Below, one piece after another: positions 8,345 to 16,410 of a stretch of 47,415 bases of DNA. The stretch is from assembly GCA_012270005.1 (NCBI GenBank), contig JAAXJD010000219.1, positions 1 to 47,415 of the forward strand. The letters run 5' to 3'. A model generated the notes under the pieces. It did no database searches. It was given only the letters and a program-made list of their open reading frames with translations, and was not told where the DNA came from. Made by a program: the position numbers and the translations under genes. Every line of letters starts with the position of its first letter. Positions within the stretch are counted from its first letter, which is position 1. Origin of the DNA: Flavobacterium sp. GTDB lineage: Bacteria; Bacteroidota; Bacteroidia; Flavobacteriales; Flavobacteriaceae.

Positions 8345-9130
8345 TTAGTTTCTGCTTTGCAGTTTAGAAAGTAGTCGCAAAATCTCCAAATATAACCATA
8401 CAAGGGTTATAAGAAGACCCATGCTGCTGTACCATTCCATATATTTTGGCAGGTTATTTTTAGATCCTTCTTCAATAAAGCTAAAGTCCATAAGCAGGTT
8501 AGCTGCTGCTAAAACAATAAGGAACAGGCTAAAGCCAATGCTCATAAGAGAGTTTCCGTGGTGAAACGGTGTTATGCCTCCCAGCCAGCTAAACAGGAAT
8601 GCAATAAGATAGTAAGTAACAACCGCCATCATAGAGGCAATAACAATAGACTTAAAGCGCTCTGTAACTTTAATAATCCTGAAACGGTATAGGGCAAGGC
8701 AAACGCCAAAGGTAAGCAGGGTACCCATTACTGCCTGTAGCACAATTCCGGTACCGTTTCCATAGGCTACCTCTACGTACATTGAAACACTACTTATAAA
8801 AACACCTTCAAAAAGTGCGTATGCAGGTGCCAGATACATAGCGTTTTTCTTAGAAAAACCGGCTACGATTACACATACAAAGCCTGCTATGGCACATGCT
8901 ATTGCCGCAGGTAGCGGGTTAATGCCGTATGCCAGCATTACAAACGGTGCCAGCGCACCTATAGCTAAAAGCCCAAACAGGATAAACGTTTTATTTATGG
9001 TGCCACGCACCGTCATTACCTGGTTAGCATCATAAACATACACAGGGTTACCGGCTGCATCGTACATTTGGGCATTGTTTCCACTATACGCTTTTTCTGA
9101 AAGGAATGGATTTCTTGATTTTTCGTTCAT
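8345..9130 (-). CDS. Bax inhibitor-1/YccA-type membrane protein
   Basis: A 261-residue inner-membrane protein with about seven hydrophobic segments (near 50-70, 76-95, 102-120, 127-148, 157-180, 194-214 and 236-255) after a soluble N-terminus of about 40 residues. Segments such as KNAMYLAPAYALFEGVFISS and the end YMEWYSSMGLLITLVWLYLEI are typical of bacterial BI-1-like proteins of the YccA/PF12811 group. Family members are linked to ion leak across membranes and membrane-protease regulation, but no substrate can be read from the sequence. Single-gene unit with its own terminator. Confidence 0.88.
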   Translation of the reverse strand: MNEKSRNPFLSEKAYSGNNAQMYDAAGNPVYVYDANQVMTVRGTINKTFILFGLLAIGALAPFVMLAYGINPLPAAIACAIAGFVCVIVAGFSKKNAMYLAPAYALFEGVFISSVSMYVEVAYGNGTGIVLQAVMGTLLTFGVCLALYRFRIIKVTERFKSIVIASMMAVVTYYLIAFLFSWLGGITPFHHGNSLMSIGFSLFLIVLAAANLLMDFSFIEEGSKNNLPKYMEWYSSMGLLITLVWLYLEILRLLSKLQSRN

Positions 9131-9217
9131 TGGTTACGTAATTAATTCGCAATGTAAATATAGTGCTTAATAATTGAATTTGCATCGAAAAGTATGCCAC
9201 AGCGGTTGCTAAAAAAT

Positions 9218-9251
9218 AAAAAAGGGAAAACGTTGTGGTTTTCCCTTTTTT
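9218..9251. terminator. Terminator-like hairpin in the 9131-9390 spacer
   Basis: Arms AAAAAAGGGAAAAC (9218-9231) and GTTTTCCCTTTTTT (9238-9251) with a 6-base loop. It lies downstream of proC on the minus strand and can stop that transcript before the BI-1 gene. The rest of the 260-base spacer is AT-rich with no supported gene. Confidence 0.7.
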
Positions 9252-9390
9252 TGCCCCCAAAAATACCGTAAAACTTAATTTTACTAATGCTATTTTATGG
9301 TACAAACATACATTGTAAATTAATACTATGAAAATTAATTAGATGTATATTAAATAAAAGTCGATGAAATGCTTCTTTATGACAAATAGC

Positions 9391-9486
9391 TTAACCTTTA
9401 ATTTGCTTTAAAGACGTTTTTATCCCTTTTATAAGCGATGAGATAAAGCCTTCGTGCTCCATTTAGTTCAGCCCTGCTATGGAGCA
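9391..9486 (-). pseudogene. proC: Residual 3' end of proC beyond the stop codons
   Basis: In frame with proC and after its TGA (9487-9489), the sequence reads CSIAGLN, TAA (9463-9465), MEHEGFISSLIKGIKTSLKQIKG, TAA (9391-9393). This matches the usual ProC ending (CTIAGLNEMEHxGF..LIKGI). It therefore preserves recognisable coding sequence interrupted by two stops, each one base from a sense codon (GGA to TGA, GAA to TAA). Confidence 0.7.
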
Positions 9487-10167
9487 TCACTGGGGTGTAG
9501 TTACCTTATCTATAAGCTGCTCAGGGTGTGCGCTTTCTTTAAGCAGCATTTCGGTAGCACCCAGTGCGGTTTGTGCTGATATGGCCAATGCAGTTTTAGC
9601 ATCAAACCCTATTTCTATGCCCGCCTGCATACTTGCCCTTATGTAACGCAAGGCAAATGCAGTTCCGCAGGCGCCAAGTACTGTGGCGGCATCCATTAGC
9701 TTTTCGTCTATAATCACGGCAGTGCCTACTTTATCAAACAAATCTATTACCGGCTGTATTTTTGCAATATCCTGTGCCATTGCCGAGATACAGGTAGCCG
9801 ATGCGCCATACTGGGCGGCAATATTGGGCATTATGCGTACTACCGTATTGCTGCCGGCTACTATGCCATGTAGTTGATCTAAGGTAACACCACTGGCAGC
9901 CGAAGCAATTATTTTTCCGCTTATGTGTGGCAGGATTTCCTTAAGTACAGTTTCTGCTTGCCAGGGTTTTATGGCAAGTATTATCATGTCTGCACCTGCT
10001 ATGCCCTCTATATTGCTTGCAGAGGTGCGTATGCCGTATTGTGAAAGGTGCCCTATAAGGGCTACGTTACGGCGCGTTACGGTAATGGCGTTTCCGGTTG
10101 TGTACTGCGCCAGCCCTACAGATATGGCTGTGCCCAGGTTACCCCCGCCTATAATATGTATATTCAT
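9487..10167 (-). CDS. proC: Pyrroline-5-carboxylate reductase, prematurely terminated
   Basis: ProC catalyses the NAD(P)H-dependent last step of proline synthesis in the cytoplasm. The 226-residue ORF has the Rossmann start MNIHIIGGGNLGTAI, the segment ADMIILAIKPWQ, VRIMPNIAAQYGASATC, and VLGACGTAFALRYI of the C-terminal dimerisation domain. It stops at VTTPQ-TGA, right inside the family signature (normally VTTPxGCT...G). Normal length would be about 258 residues. The missing 32 residues include the end of the substrate/dimer domain, so activity is doubtful. Either a decaying gene with another proC elsewhere, or sequence error at two positions. Confidence 0.85.
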   Translation of the reverse strand: MNIHIIGGGNLGTAISVGLAQYTTGNAITVTRRNVALIGHLSQYGIRTSASNIEGIAGADMIILAIKPWQAETVLKEILPHISGKIIASAASGVTLDQLHGIVAGSNTVVRIMPNIAAQYGASATCISAMAQDIAKIQPVIDLFDKVGTAVIIDEKLMDAATVLGACGTAFALRYIRASMQAGIEIGFDAKTALAISAQTALGATEMLLKESAHPEQLIDKVTTPQ

Positions 10168-10278
10168 AATCAGCTGATTTAAATGATAGTGGCTAATATA
10201 ACGCTTGTTGCGTTTCGGTGGAAATAATTTATTTGTTAATAAAGCTATACTGAAAATTTACAATCATGATGTAATGAA

Positions 10279-10303
10279 AAAAGCGCCCTCCTGGGGCGCT
10301 TTT
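10279..10303 (-). terminator. Terminator after lipoprotein gene
   Basis: Arms AAAAGCGCCC (10279-10288) and GGGCGCTTTT (10294-10303), 5-base loop, with A and T runs on both sides. It follows the stop of the gene at 10328-11065. Confidence 0.88.
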
Positions 10304-10327
10304 CGTTTTTACTGTATAGCGGGCGTA

Positions 10328-11065
10328 TTACTTGTAAGTATACGATGTGCTGTAAATATATACCCCTCCGTCTTCATCTGTTGTAGTAGTTGTAGCGGTT
10401 AAAGGGTAGTTACTGTTGTCATAAACATAGTCTGTAACAATAGTACTTTTAACCATACCATCCAGGTCTTTAATAACCATTTTTTTAGGGTTGTTTGCCG
10501 GAAGCAGCATTTTAGCCTTTACCAGTTGTTCGCTTTGCGGGTTAAGGCTAAAGTTAATGTTTACATTGTTCAGTACTTCAATAATACCGGCAGCTTCCAA
10601 AGTGCTGTAGTAAGGGTTTGGCTTGTTATCATAGATAATTTCGCCCTCGTATGTTGCCAAGATAGTGTCGTCCCAGTCGCGCTCATATATTTGCACTTTA
10701 ACAGGGTTCCCATTACTGTCGTATTGTAGCACGCGGCCTATTTCAAATCCGTCCTGAGGTGTACCCGTTACTTCGGTCATAGTAAGCACGTCTGAAGAAC
10801 CGCCTATGTTTTTAAGGTGGCCGTCTTCGTATGCAAAAAAGGTAGTTTCAGTACCATCTGTAGCGCTGATTACTTTTCCTGCGGCGTCATAGTTTACAGA
10901 AAGCGTAGCAGCATCTGAAGGATCTTCGGCCGGAATAGTGGTAACCGACTTAATGTATTTTTTGTTGCTGTTGTTTTGATTTGTGTTGTCTGAGTCATTG
11001 CTGGTGCATGATGACATAACGATAATGGCAAGAGCCGACAGCCCTACGATCAATTTGTTTTTCAT
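10328..11065 (-). CDS. Putative outer-surface lipoprotein with YD-like repeats
   Basis: A 245-residue lipoprotein: signal sequence MKNKLIVGLSALAIIVMSSC with Cys20 as the lipidation site, then an Asn/Ser-rich linker (about 21-35). The rest holds repeated YDAAGKVIS-like, YDSNGNPVKV-like and YVYDNSNYPLTA-like segments, the loose pattern shared with YD/RHS-type beta repeats and with many Bacteroidota lipoproteins of unknown role. The linker is acidic/polar (TSNDSDN), compatible with surface exposure in Bacteroidota. Monocistronic, with a terminator directly after it. No enzyme motif found. Confidence 0.78.
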   Translation of the reverse strand: MKNKLIVGLSALAIIVMSSCTSNDSDNTNQNNSNKKYIKSVTTIPAEDPSDAATLSVNYDAAGKVISATDGTETTFFAYEDGHLKNIGGSSDVLTMTEVTGTPQDGFEIGRVLQYDSNGNPVKVQIYERDWDDTILATYEGEIIYDNKPNPYYSTLEAAGIIEVLNNVNINFSLNPQSEQLVKAKMLLPANNPKKMVIKDLDGMVKSTIVTDYVYDNSNYPLTATTTTTDEDGGVYIYSTSYTYK

Positions 11066-11149
11066 TTGGCAGGTTTTTTAAAATTTCAGTAAGCGAAATA
11101 AGTGGATTTTTAGCTTAAAAACAACAAATTATTTATTTTTTGTTAGAAA

Positions 11150-11557
11150 TCATAGTATTTGTCTTATTTCTCTTACCCGTTTTATGATGGCGATAGCGTG
11201 ATATAAAGTTTCCCAGAGTATAATACTGAGTAGCAAATAGGTAAAGTAGACCGTAATTAGAGACAGCCACAACCATGGTGTAGCACCCCATGTTACGGCG
11301 GGCCAAAACATTGCTGCCCCGGGAATAATAGCAAGTATTGCTGCGGCATACTTTGCATTAGTATACGGCTTAAAATACAGTAATCCGAAAATGAAATGTA
11401 TGCAAAACAGTGAGGGAATAACAGCCATACCCAGCCCGTGCCCCACACTGCCTGTAAATATAATGCTGCCCAGCAGCACTACAACAGGTACGGCAATTAT
11501 AAGTACAGCAAGCAATATGTAATAGCGAAGGCGTTTTTTCAGGCTGTAATTAAGCAT
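11150..11557 (-). CDS. Small integral membrane protein, unknown function
   Basis: A 135-residue protein with a basic N-terminus (KKRLRYY) and about four hydrophobic segments (near 12-34, 42-62, 69-87 and 92-116), then a basic tail IKRVREIRQIL that should lie in the cytoplasm. No family recognised. Its start is 14 bases after the stop of the 260-residue gene at 11572-12354, so both are probably on one transcript. Confidence 0.65.
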   Translation of the reverse strand: MLNYSLKKRLRYYILLAVLIIAVPVVVLLGSIIFTGSVGHGLGMAVIPSLFCIHFIFGLLYFKPYTNAKYAAAILAIIPGAAMFWPAVTWGATPWLWLSLITVYFTYLLLSIILWETLYHAIAIIKRVREIRQIL

Positions 11558-11571
11558 TTTTATACTTGGTA

Positions 11572-12354
11572 TTACTCAATTTCGTAGGCGCCAATAGCCG
11601 TTACATCATCCTGGGTGAATTTTAAAATTTCGGTAGTCGCAGGGTATCCCGTAGCCAGGTATTCTTCTTTAACCACACCGCCAAGCCTGTTGCAAAAGAA
11701 ATCCAGGTTAGCTTCGGCAAATACATAAAAGAAGTCGCGTGCCGGAAATATCCCGTAAAAAGGATAACCAAGCTGTACACCCATTTGTTCCTTAAACCCA
11801 TACGAAAACAGCAGTGCACCTTTTAGGGCATGTGCCTCTGTGTCTATATATATGAGTTCGTGGTCTTCTACTGCGGTAGCATTTATGCTGCTTTGTCTTA
11901 ATAAAGCTTCGGCATTAGCAAAGGCCTGGTCTCTTAGTGTTTCGCCGTCTATTTTCCAGGTGTCCAGCTCATTTTGGGTAATATAAACCTGAGACCCACC
12001 GGTTTCGTACACAAAAACAGCCGCTAACATAGCCGTTACCGGGATGTGGATTAACGTGCTAAAATCAAATTCATGGTTTTGAAACGACATGTACACTGAT
12101 TCTTTGGCTTTTTCCCAGTTCCGCGGTACTTCGGCGCCATGCTCAGCCAGCGCTGCGGCTAGTGTTTTTGCAGGAGTGTCGTCGCCTGTTTGCAGGTACT
12201 CTTTTACAAGATTGCCGGCGTTTATCTTCAGGGTGTCTTCTCCCTTTTGTATCAGCATAAAGCCTTGCTCATCTGTACTTAATACGTTAAGGCCGTGACT
12301 TGCTAAGGCTTCCGAAAATATATTAAGTATGTTTTCTGTCTTTTGGTTGTCCAT
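11572..12354 (-). CDS. Conserved-looking cytoplasmic protein, unknown (weak DUF1444-like pattern)
   Basis: A 260-residue protein without signal peptide or membrane segments, acidic overall. The N-terminal part (about 1-75) looks like a helical/beta substrate-chaperone-like fold; the C-terminal part has GVQLGYPFYGIFPARDFFYVFAEANLDFF, reminiscent of the PARDF-type segment in DUF1444 (YtpQ) proteins, but this is a weak pattern match. First gene of a probable two-gene unit with the membrane protein at 11150-11557. A TACTTTTG box lies about 55 bases upstream. Confidence 0.7.
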   Translation of the reverse strand: MDNQKTENILNIFSEALASHGLNVLSTDEQGFMLIQKGEDTLKINAGNLVKEYLQTGDDTPAKTLAAALAEHGAEVPRNWEKAKESVYMSFQNHEFDFSTLIHIPVTAMLAAVFVYETGGSQVYITQNELDTWKIDGETLRDQAFANAEALLRQSSINATAVEDHELIYIDTEAHALKGALLFSYGFKEQMGVQLGYPFYGIFPARDFFYVFAEANLDFFCNRLGGVVKEEYLATGYPATTEILKFTQDDVTAIGAYEIE

Positions 12355-12408
12355 TGTTGTATGTGCTTACCTGTTTTGCAATGCGTTATTATAGTACTGA
12401 GTGCATGC

Positions 12409-12416
12409 CAAAAGTA
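12409..12416 (-). promoter_or_regulatory. -7 promoter box (TACTTTTG) for the 11572-12354 gene
   Basis: Full TANNTTTG match on the minus strand, giving a leader of about 50 bases. No convincing -33 element at the usual spacing. Confidence 0.4.
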
Positions 12417-12474
12417 AGGTAAAATAAATTGCGTACCACCTGTAGTATTTAATTTTAAAGTAACAACTAATGTG

Positions 12475-12681
12475 TTAGTCGTTTACATATTCCATAATAT
12501 CTCCGGGCTGGCAGTTTAGTTCCCGGCATATGGCCTCCAGCGTACTAAAGCGTATGGCTTTTGCCTTACCGGTTTTAAGTATAGAGAGGTTAGCTGTAGT
12601 AATGCCCAGCCGCTCTGCCAGCTCGTTGCTCCGCATTTTGCGTTTGGCTAGCATTACATCAAGGTTTATAACTATAGGCAT
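12475..12681 (-). CDS. Small Xre/Cro-CI family regulator (YozG-like)
   Basis: A 68-residue protein that is nearly only a helix-turn-helix domain: MLAKRKMRSNELAERLGITTANLSILKTGKAKAIRFSTL has the Xre pattern (helix 2 SNELAERLG, recognition helix TTANLSILKTG), ending ELNCQPGDIMEYV as in YozG-type regulators. It follows the DUF2975 gene at 12685-13365 by 3 bases, so translation is probably coupled. DUF2975 membrane proteins are commonly found beside such regulators. The palindrome at 13941-13967 in the operon promoter is a natural candidate for its operator. Confidence 0.92.
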   Translation of the reverse strand: MPIVINLDVMLAKRKMRSNELAERLGITTANLSILKTGKAKAIRFSTLEAICRELNCQPGDIMEYVND

Positions 12682-12684
12682 AGG

Positions 12685-13365
12685 CTAAATGGTTAATTCT
12701 TTTTCCTGTTGTAAATCATACCCATGGTTTATTAGTCGTGCCACCACAAGCAACAACACGCCCACAAAAAACACCACAAACGATGTGCTGCTTCCCGGTG
12801 TGATTTCCATGAGGGCAGTAGGCTTGCAGCCGCTTATCTGCGATATGTACTGCATTTGTGCAAAATTAGCAGCTATAAGTTTGTCTGTTACAAACGCTAT
12901 ACACTGATAAATTATAAGGGTATTGCCCATATACTTTACATATTTAGAGAGTGCGTGGTTAAAAGAGAAATTGGTTTCCAGCCTTGCCAGGAAAAGATTG
13001 AGTAGCCGTAACACCACAAGCCAGGCTATGGGCAAGCTTATAATTTGCAGTAAGATAAGAAAAGTAGCAAACGTTGATTTTGGCATTACATACATAGTTC
13101 CTTCGGTAGAAGATAATGACAACGTTTTGGCTGATATGGCCGAATACCTTTCATTGTCTGTAAAAAGATCCTGCTGCGTTAGGTTTTCTTGTGTCGATGG
13201 GTTGTTAAGAGACACATTTACATGTATAGGATAGGTTCGATCCGAGTTATTGTCTCCAAACTTTATTTCATCGTAGGCTATTAAAACAGCAAATGCCAGC
13301 CCCAGCCAAAACAATACGCGTACAATACCGTTTAGTTGCCACAAAAAGCGCGAATTTGATTTCAT
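12685..13365 (-). CDS. DUF2975 family membrane protein
   Basis: A 226-residue membrane protein. It has an N-terminal hydrophobic segment (about 11-28), a long extracytoplasmic-looking region (about 29-100) with DRTYPIHVNVSLNNPST, then three hydrophobic segments (about 104-126, 146-168 and 192-215). Segments such as LRLLNLFLARLETNFSFNHALSKYVKYMGN match the DUF2975 pattern. Middle gene of a three-gene unit with a second DUF2975 protein (11-base gap upstream) and an Xre regulator (3-base gap downstream). Role unknown; context suggests a membrane sensor or anti-regulator partner. Confidence 0.82.
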   Translation of the reverse strand: MKSNSRFLWQLNGIVRVLFWLGLAFAVLIAYDEIKFGDNNSDRTYPIHVNVSLNNPSTQENLTQQDLFTDNERYSAISAKTLSLSSTEGTMYVMPKSTFATFLILLQIISLPIAWLVVLRLLNLFLARLETNFSFNHALSKYVKYMGNTLIIYQCIAFVTDKLIAANFAQMQYISQISGCKPTALMEITPGSSTSFVVFFVGVLLLVVARLINHGYDLQQEKELTI

Positions 13366-13376
13366 TTTGCGATGTA

Positions 13377-13883
13377 TTAGATGGTTAGGTTCGCTTCGTC
13401 TTTAAGGATTTTTGCACTTATAAATACGTCAGATAGTGCCATAAGCAGTAAGCCTGTAGCCGGTAACAGGAATGTAGTGAGTTCAATGTCAATATCGAAC
13501 CCTACAAAATTTTCATGTGTCAAATAAAAGCTTCCGTTTATAAAGCCTATGATAAAACTTAAAAGCATCATTTGGCCTGCCTTTTTAAAGTGGGCTGATA
13601 CGCGGGCATCAAAAAATATTCTTTTTTCAAAGAGCTTAACCAGCTCTTTCATTCTGTAAAGTGCATAAGCGAAGCAGGCTGTTTCCGCTAACATAAGCAG
13701 CAGGTGCGGCAGTATATAACGTCCCACTCCGTTAAAGGTTTCTACTTTTAGGTGTAACGATGGAGGCATTAATTGCGGAAAAGCACTAAACATTAGGGTA
13801 AACGGAATGCCAAAAACTATAGTAATTACACAAATGGCAAAGCTTACGCTTAATAATACTCGCAGTATACGGATGTTTTTCAT
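13377..13883 (-). CDS. DUF2975 family membrane protein, first gene of operon
   Basis: A 168-residue protein with four hydrophobic segments (about 8-32, 55-76, 103-122 and 135-158). The central YRMKELVKLFEKRIFFDARVSAHFKKAGQMML has the DUF2975 signature (a helix with FxxxxxFxxxxxxxxxxxG). It is related to the next gene, although shorter in the N-terminal loop. It is transcribed from a promoter at 13932-13959 whose spacer is occupied by a perfect palindrome. Function unknown. Confidence 0.82.
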   Translation of the reverse strand: MKNIRILRVLLSVSFAICVITIVFGIPFTLMFSAFPQLMPPSLHLKVETFNGVGRYILPHLLLMLAETACFAYALYRMKELVKLFEKRIFFDARVSAHFKKAGQMMLLSFIIGFINGSFYLTHENFVGFDIDIELTTFLLPATGLLLMALSDVFISAKILKDEANLTI

Positions 13884-13931
13884 AATGCGTTAACGATGTT
13901 ATATTAACTGAATTTGATAATTTGTTTTCGA

Positions 13932-13959
13932 CAAAGGTAAAATAATTATTGATAAACAA
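13932..13959 (-). promoter_or_regulatory. DUF2975-Xre operon promoter (TTG-N17-TACCTTTG)
   Basis: On the minus strand the -7 box TACCTTTG is at 13932-13939 and the -33 TTG at 13957-13959, spacer 17. Start of transcription would be near 13926, about 43 bases before the ATG. Confidence 0.78.
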
Positions 13960-13967
13960 TAATTATT
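13941..13967. promoter_or_regulatory. Perfect palindrome in promoter spacer, probable Xre operator
   Basis: Arms AATAATTATTG (13941-13951) and CAATAATTATT (13957-13967) are exact reverse complements around a 5-base centre. They fill the space between the -7 and -33 boxes of the operon that encodes a small Xre regulator. This is the classical place for a repressor site. It is also about 50 bases upstream of the divergent bioF promoter. Binding is inferred. Confidence 0.65.
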
Positions 13968-13993
13968 AATTGACAAAAACATGAAACTGACGC

Positions 13994-14025
13994 TTGTTAA
14001 ATTTTAACACATTTTCCTATATTTG
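13994..14025 (+). promoter_or_regulatory. bioF promoter (TTG-N21-TATATTTG)
   Basis: TTG at 13994-13996, spacer 21, TATATTTG at 14018-14025. The last G is 5 bases before the ATG at 14031, so the transcript would begin at or next to the start codon (leaderless). Confidence 0.7.
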
Positions 14026-14030
14026 GAATA

Positions 14031-15176
14031 ATGAATGATTTCCCGTTACACCTTGCAGAAAAACTACAACAGCGCATTGCTGAAAATGCCCTGCGCACAC
14101 CCGGCACTACAGCAGGCCTGATTGATTTTTCATCTAACGATTATTTAGGGTTGGCTGCATCAGACCAACTTTTTGAGGCTACACACCAGTTGTTGTTACA
14201 AAAAAATATAAAGATTAACGGCGCTACAGGCTCCCGGCTCATAACGGGTAATCATGCGCTGTATAACGAAGCTGAAACTTTGCTGGCACAGTTTCATGAA
14301 GCCGATAGTGCTCTTATATTTAATTCCGGGTACGATGCTAATGTGGGTTTTTTTAGCGCGGTGCCGCAAAAAGGGGATGTGGTTTTGTATGATGAATACA
14401 TACACGCCAGTATACGCGATGGACTTAGGCTGTGCGGTGCGCAATCCTATAAGTTTCAGCATAATGATAAGGAGTCGTTATATAAACTTATAGAGCGGTA
14501 TCGTAGCAAGGCTACAGAACTATATATTGTAACCGAATCGGTTTTTAGTATGGACGGCGATACGCCAAACCTGGAGGCATTTGCAGATATAGCCGAGCGC
14601 TACAGGTGCCGCCTGGTTGTAGACGAAGCTCATGCTGTAGGCGTTTTTGGTGACAGGGGACAAGGGTTGTTACAGTCTTACGGATTGCATAAACGTGTTT
14701 TTGCCCGGCTGGTAACCTTCGGTAAAGCTATGGGGTGCCATGGTGCCGCAGTGCTGGGCAGTAAAGATCTTACGGTTTACTTGTCTAATTTTGCCCGGAG
14801 TTTTATATACACTACAGGATTGCCGCCCCATTCGTTAGCCGCCATAATAAGCAGTTATAATACTATTATTAATAATCCGCTTACGGTAAGTAAGCTGCAT
14901 ATGGCTATAAGCGCCTTTAAATCAGAAACAGAACGCTGTCATCTTCCGTTTATACTCAGTTATAGCGCTATACATTGTATTATAGTGCCGGGTAACGAGC
15001 GTGCCCGTAAAATTGCAGCAGAACTTCAGCGTGCCGGGTTTAGCGTTAAGGCTATAGTATCGCCAACGGGGCCTGCCGGGCAGGCACGCCTGCGTTTTTG
15101 CATACATGGGTTTAATACCCGCCCGGACATGAGCCGCATGATGGATGTGCTTACAAATGCTCTGCGGTATCTGTAG
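14031..15176 (+). CDS. bioF: 8-amino-7-oxononanoate synthase
   Basis: PLP-dependent enzyme that condenses pimeloyl-CoA or pimeloyl-ACP with L-alanine, the first step of biotin ring assembly. The 381-residue protein has SSNDYLG (33-40), GATGSRLITGNH (64-75), VDEAHAVGVFGDRG (197-210; Asp198 binds the PLP pyridine nitrogen, His201) and VTFGKAMGCHGAA, where Lys232 is the PLP lysine. Length is that of the family. The promoter puts transcription start at or next to the ATG. The 3' end overlaps the 3' end of the convergent AI-2E gene by 26 bases. bioD and bioA follow after two unrelated genes; bioB is not in the window. Confidence 0.96.
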   Translation: MNDFPLHLAEKLQQRIAENALRTPGTTAGLIDFSSNDYLGLAASDQLFEATHQLLLQKNIKINGATGSRLITGNHALYNEAETLLAQFHEADSALIFNSGYDANVGFFSAVPQKGDVVLYDEYIHASIRDGLRLCGAQSYKFQHNDKESLYKLIERYRSKATELYIVTESVFSMDGDTPNLEAFADIAERYRCRLVVDEAHAVGVFGDRGQGLLQSYGLHKRVFARLVTFGKAMGCHGAAVLGSKDLTVYLSNFARSFIYTTGLPPHSLAAIISSYNTIINNPLTVSKLHMAISAFKSETERCHLPFILSYSAIHCIIVPGNERARKIAAELQRAGFSVKAIVSPTGPAGQARLRFCIHGFNTRPDMSRMMDVLTNALRYL

Positions 15177-16287
15177 CAGCCGGTGGCACAGGGGCAGGAG
15201 TAGGCGGTTTGCGCCTTAGCCGCGTGCGGAGCCAGTCGCTGTCTTCCTCGCCAAACAAATAAGCGTAGGGCTGTGTAGCCGGGCTTAGTTCAAATAACTT
15301 TTTCATAATGGCTATGGTTGGTATTATAAGTATCATGCCCACAATACCCCATATTGCACCGCCTATAAGCAAACCTATAAATGTAACCAGCGCGTTAAGG
15401 TTTACGTTGCTTCCGGTAATTTTTGGCGTAAGGAAAGATCCTTCTAAAAGCTGGATAATAGTAAAGGCTACTACTACCGCTACCGGATAAAATAAGCTGT
15501 CTTTAGTTATAAGGGCGAACGTAAACGGAAGTATGGCGCCCAGGGCGGGCCCCACGTACGGAATTATGTTCAGCATACCAGCCAATACCCCAAAAAATAT
15601 AGCGTGCTCTATGCCCAGGGCAAACAATACAGCGGTGTTTACCACTGCCAGTATGCACATAACCTTACCGGCACCCATTATGTAAGCGTGCACTATTTTG
15701 CGTATAGATGTTAGCTTCCTCAGCAGGAAATCATTGTCTTGTTTGCGAAACACCCTTGTTACAAATACTGCCAGGTGGTCCCTGTATATAAGCAGGAAGA
15801 ATATAAATACCGGTAGCAATATTATATCACTCAGGGTATTAATGGTGTCCAGTATCATTTGGGTAGGCTTAGTGTTTTCATTACCTACCATTTCCACTGC
15901 TTTTTCCATTTCAAAGCCGTTTGGCATGCCCAGGTCTGTGCCAAAGGTGTCTTTACTCCATTTATTAGCTTCAATAACAAACTGGTTTACTTTTGTGGTA
16001 AGTCCGTCGCCCAGGTCATGACAAAAGCCGCGCACCTGCAGGTAAATAAAAAAGAAAATACCACCCAGTGCCGCCACAAATATCAGCAGGCATATAAACG
16101 CTGCAAGCGAGCGCGGTATTTTGTACCGCTCCATACGGTTACACGTGCTGGTTAACAGCATGGCTATGTATCCTGACACCAATAGGGGCACCAAAAGCTC
16201 TTTTGCTACTATCATAAAAAATACGATAATGATAATCAGCAACATAATGGCCAGTGTGCGTAAGTAAGGTGGTAGCCGGAGTTCCAT
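15151..16287 (-). CDS. AI-2E family transporter (PF01594-type exporter)
   Basis: A 378-residue inner-membrane protein with the AI-2E exporter layout: a hydrophobic pair near the N-terminus (about 12-55), a third segment (about 60-80), a soluble region of about 70 residues, then a cluster of hydrophobic segments (about 140-165 and 205-320) containing LNIIPYVGPALGAILPF, and LEGSFLTPKITGSNVNLNALVTFIGLLIGG, both typical. The family exports small molecules and in some cases acts as sodium/proton antiporter; substrate cannot be told. The frame is open to 16323, but that codon is TTG and overlaps a TAATTTTG promoter box (16321-16328), so I chose the ATG at 16285-16287. It separates bioF from the rest of the biotin genes. 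Confidence 0.9.
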   Translation of the reverse strand: MELRLPPYLRTLAIMLLIIIIVFFMIVAKELLVPLLVSGYIAMLLTSTCNRMERYKIPRSLAAFICLLIFVAALGGIFFFIYLQVRGFCHDLGDGLTTKVNQFVIEANKWSKDTFGTDLGMPNGFEMEKAVEMVGNENTKPTQMILDTINTLSDIILLPVFIFFLLIYRDHLAVFVTRVFRKQDNDFLLRKLTSIRKIVHAYIMGAGKVMCILAVVNTAVLFALGIEHAIFFGVLAGMLNIIPYVGPALGAILPFTFALITKDSLFYPVAVVVAFTIIQLLEGSFLTPKITGSNVNLNALVTFIGLLIGGAIWGIVGMILIIPTIAIMKKLFELSPATQPYAYLFGEEDSDWLRTRLRRKPPTPAPVPPAATDTAEHL

Positions 16288-16410
16288 AGCGGGCAATGTG
16301 TTAATTTTAAGAATATTCCTCAAAATTAGACTGAAAACGTATAAATGTTTGGTAACGAATTATTAAAGTATTGATAATATGTGGTGTAAGTATTTAACAC
16401 TTGCTAATGC

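Noticed and set aside
9084..9305. Minus-strand ORF of 73 residues before the BI-1 gene
   Set aside because: It runs through a terminator hairpin (9218-9251) and overlaps the BI-1 start in another frame.
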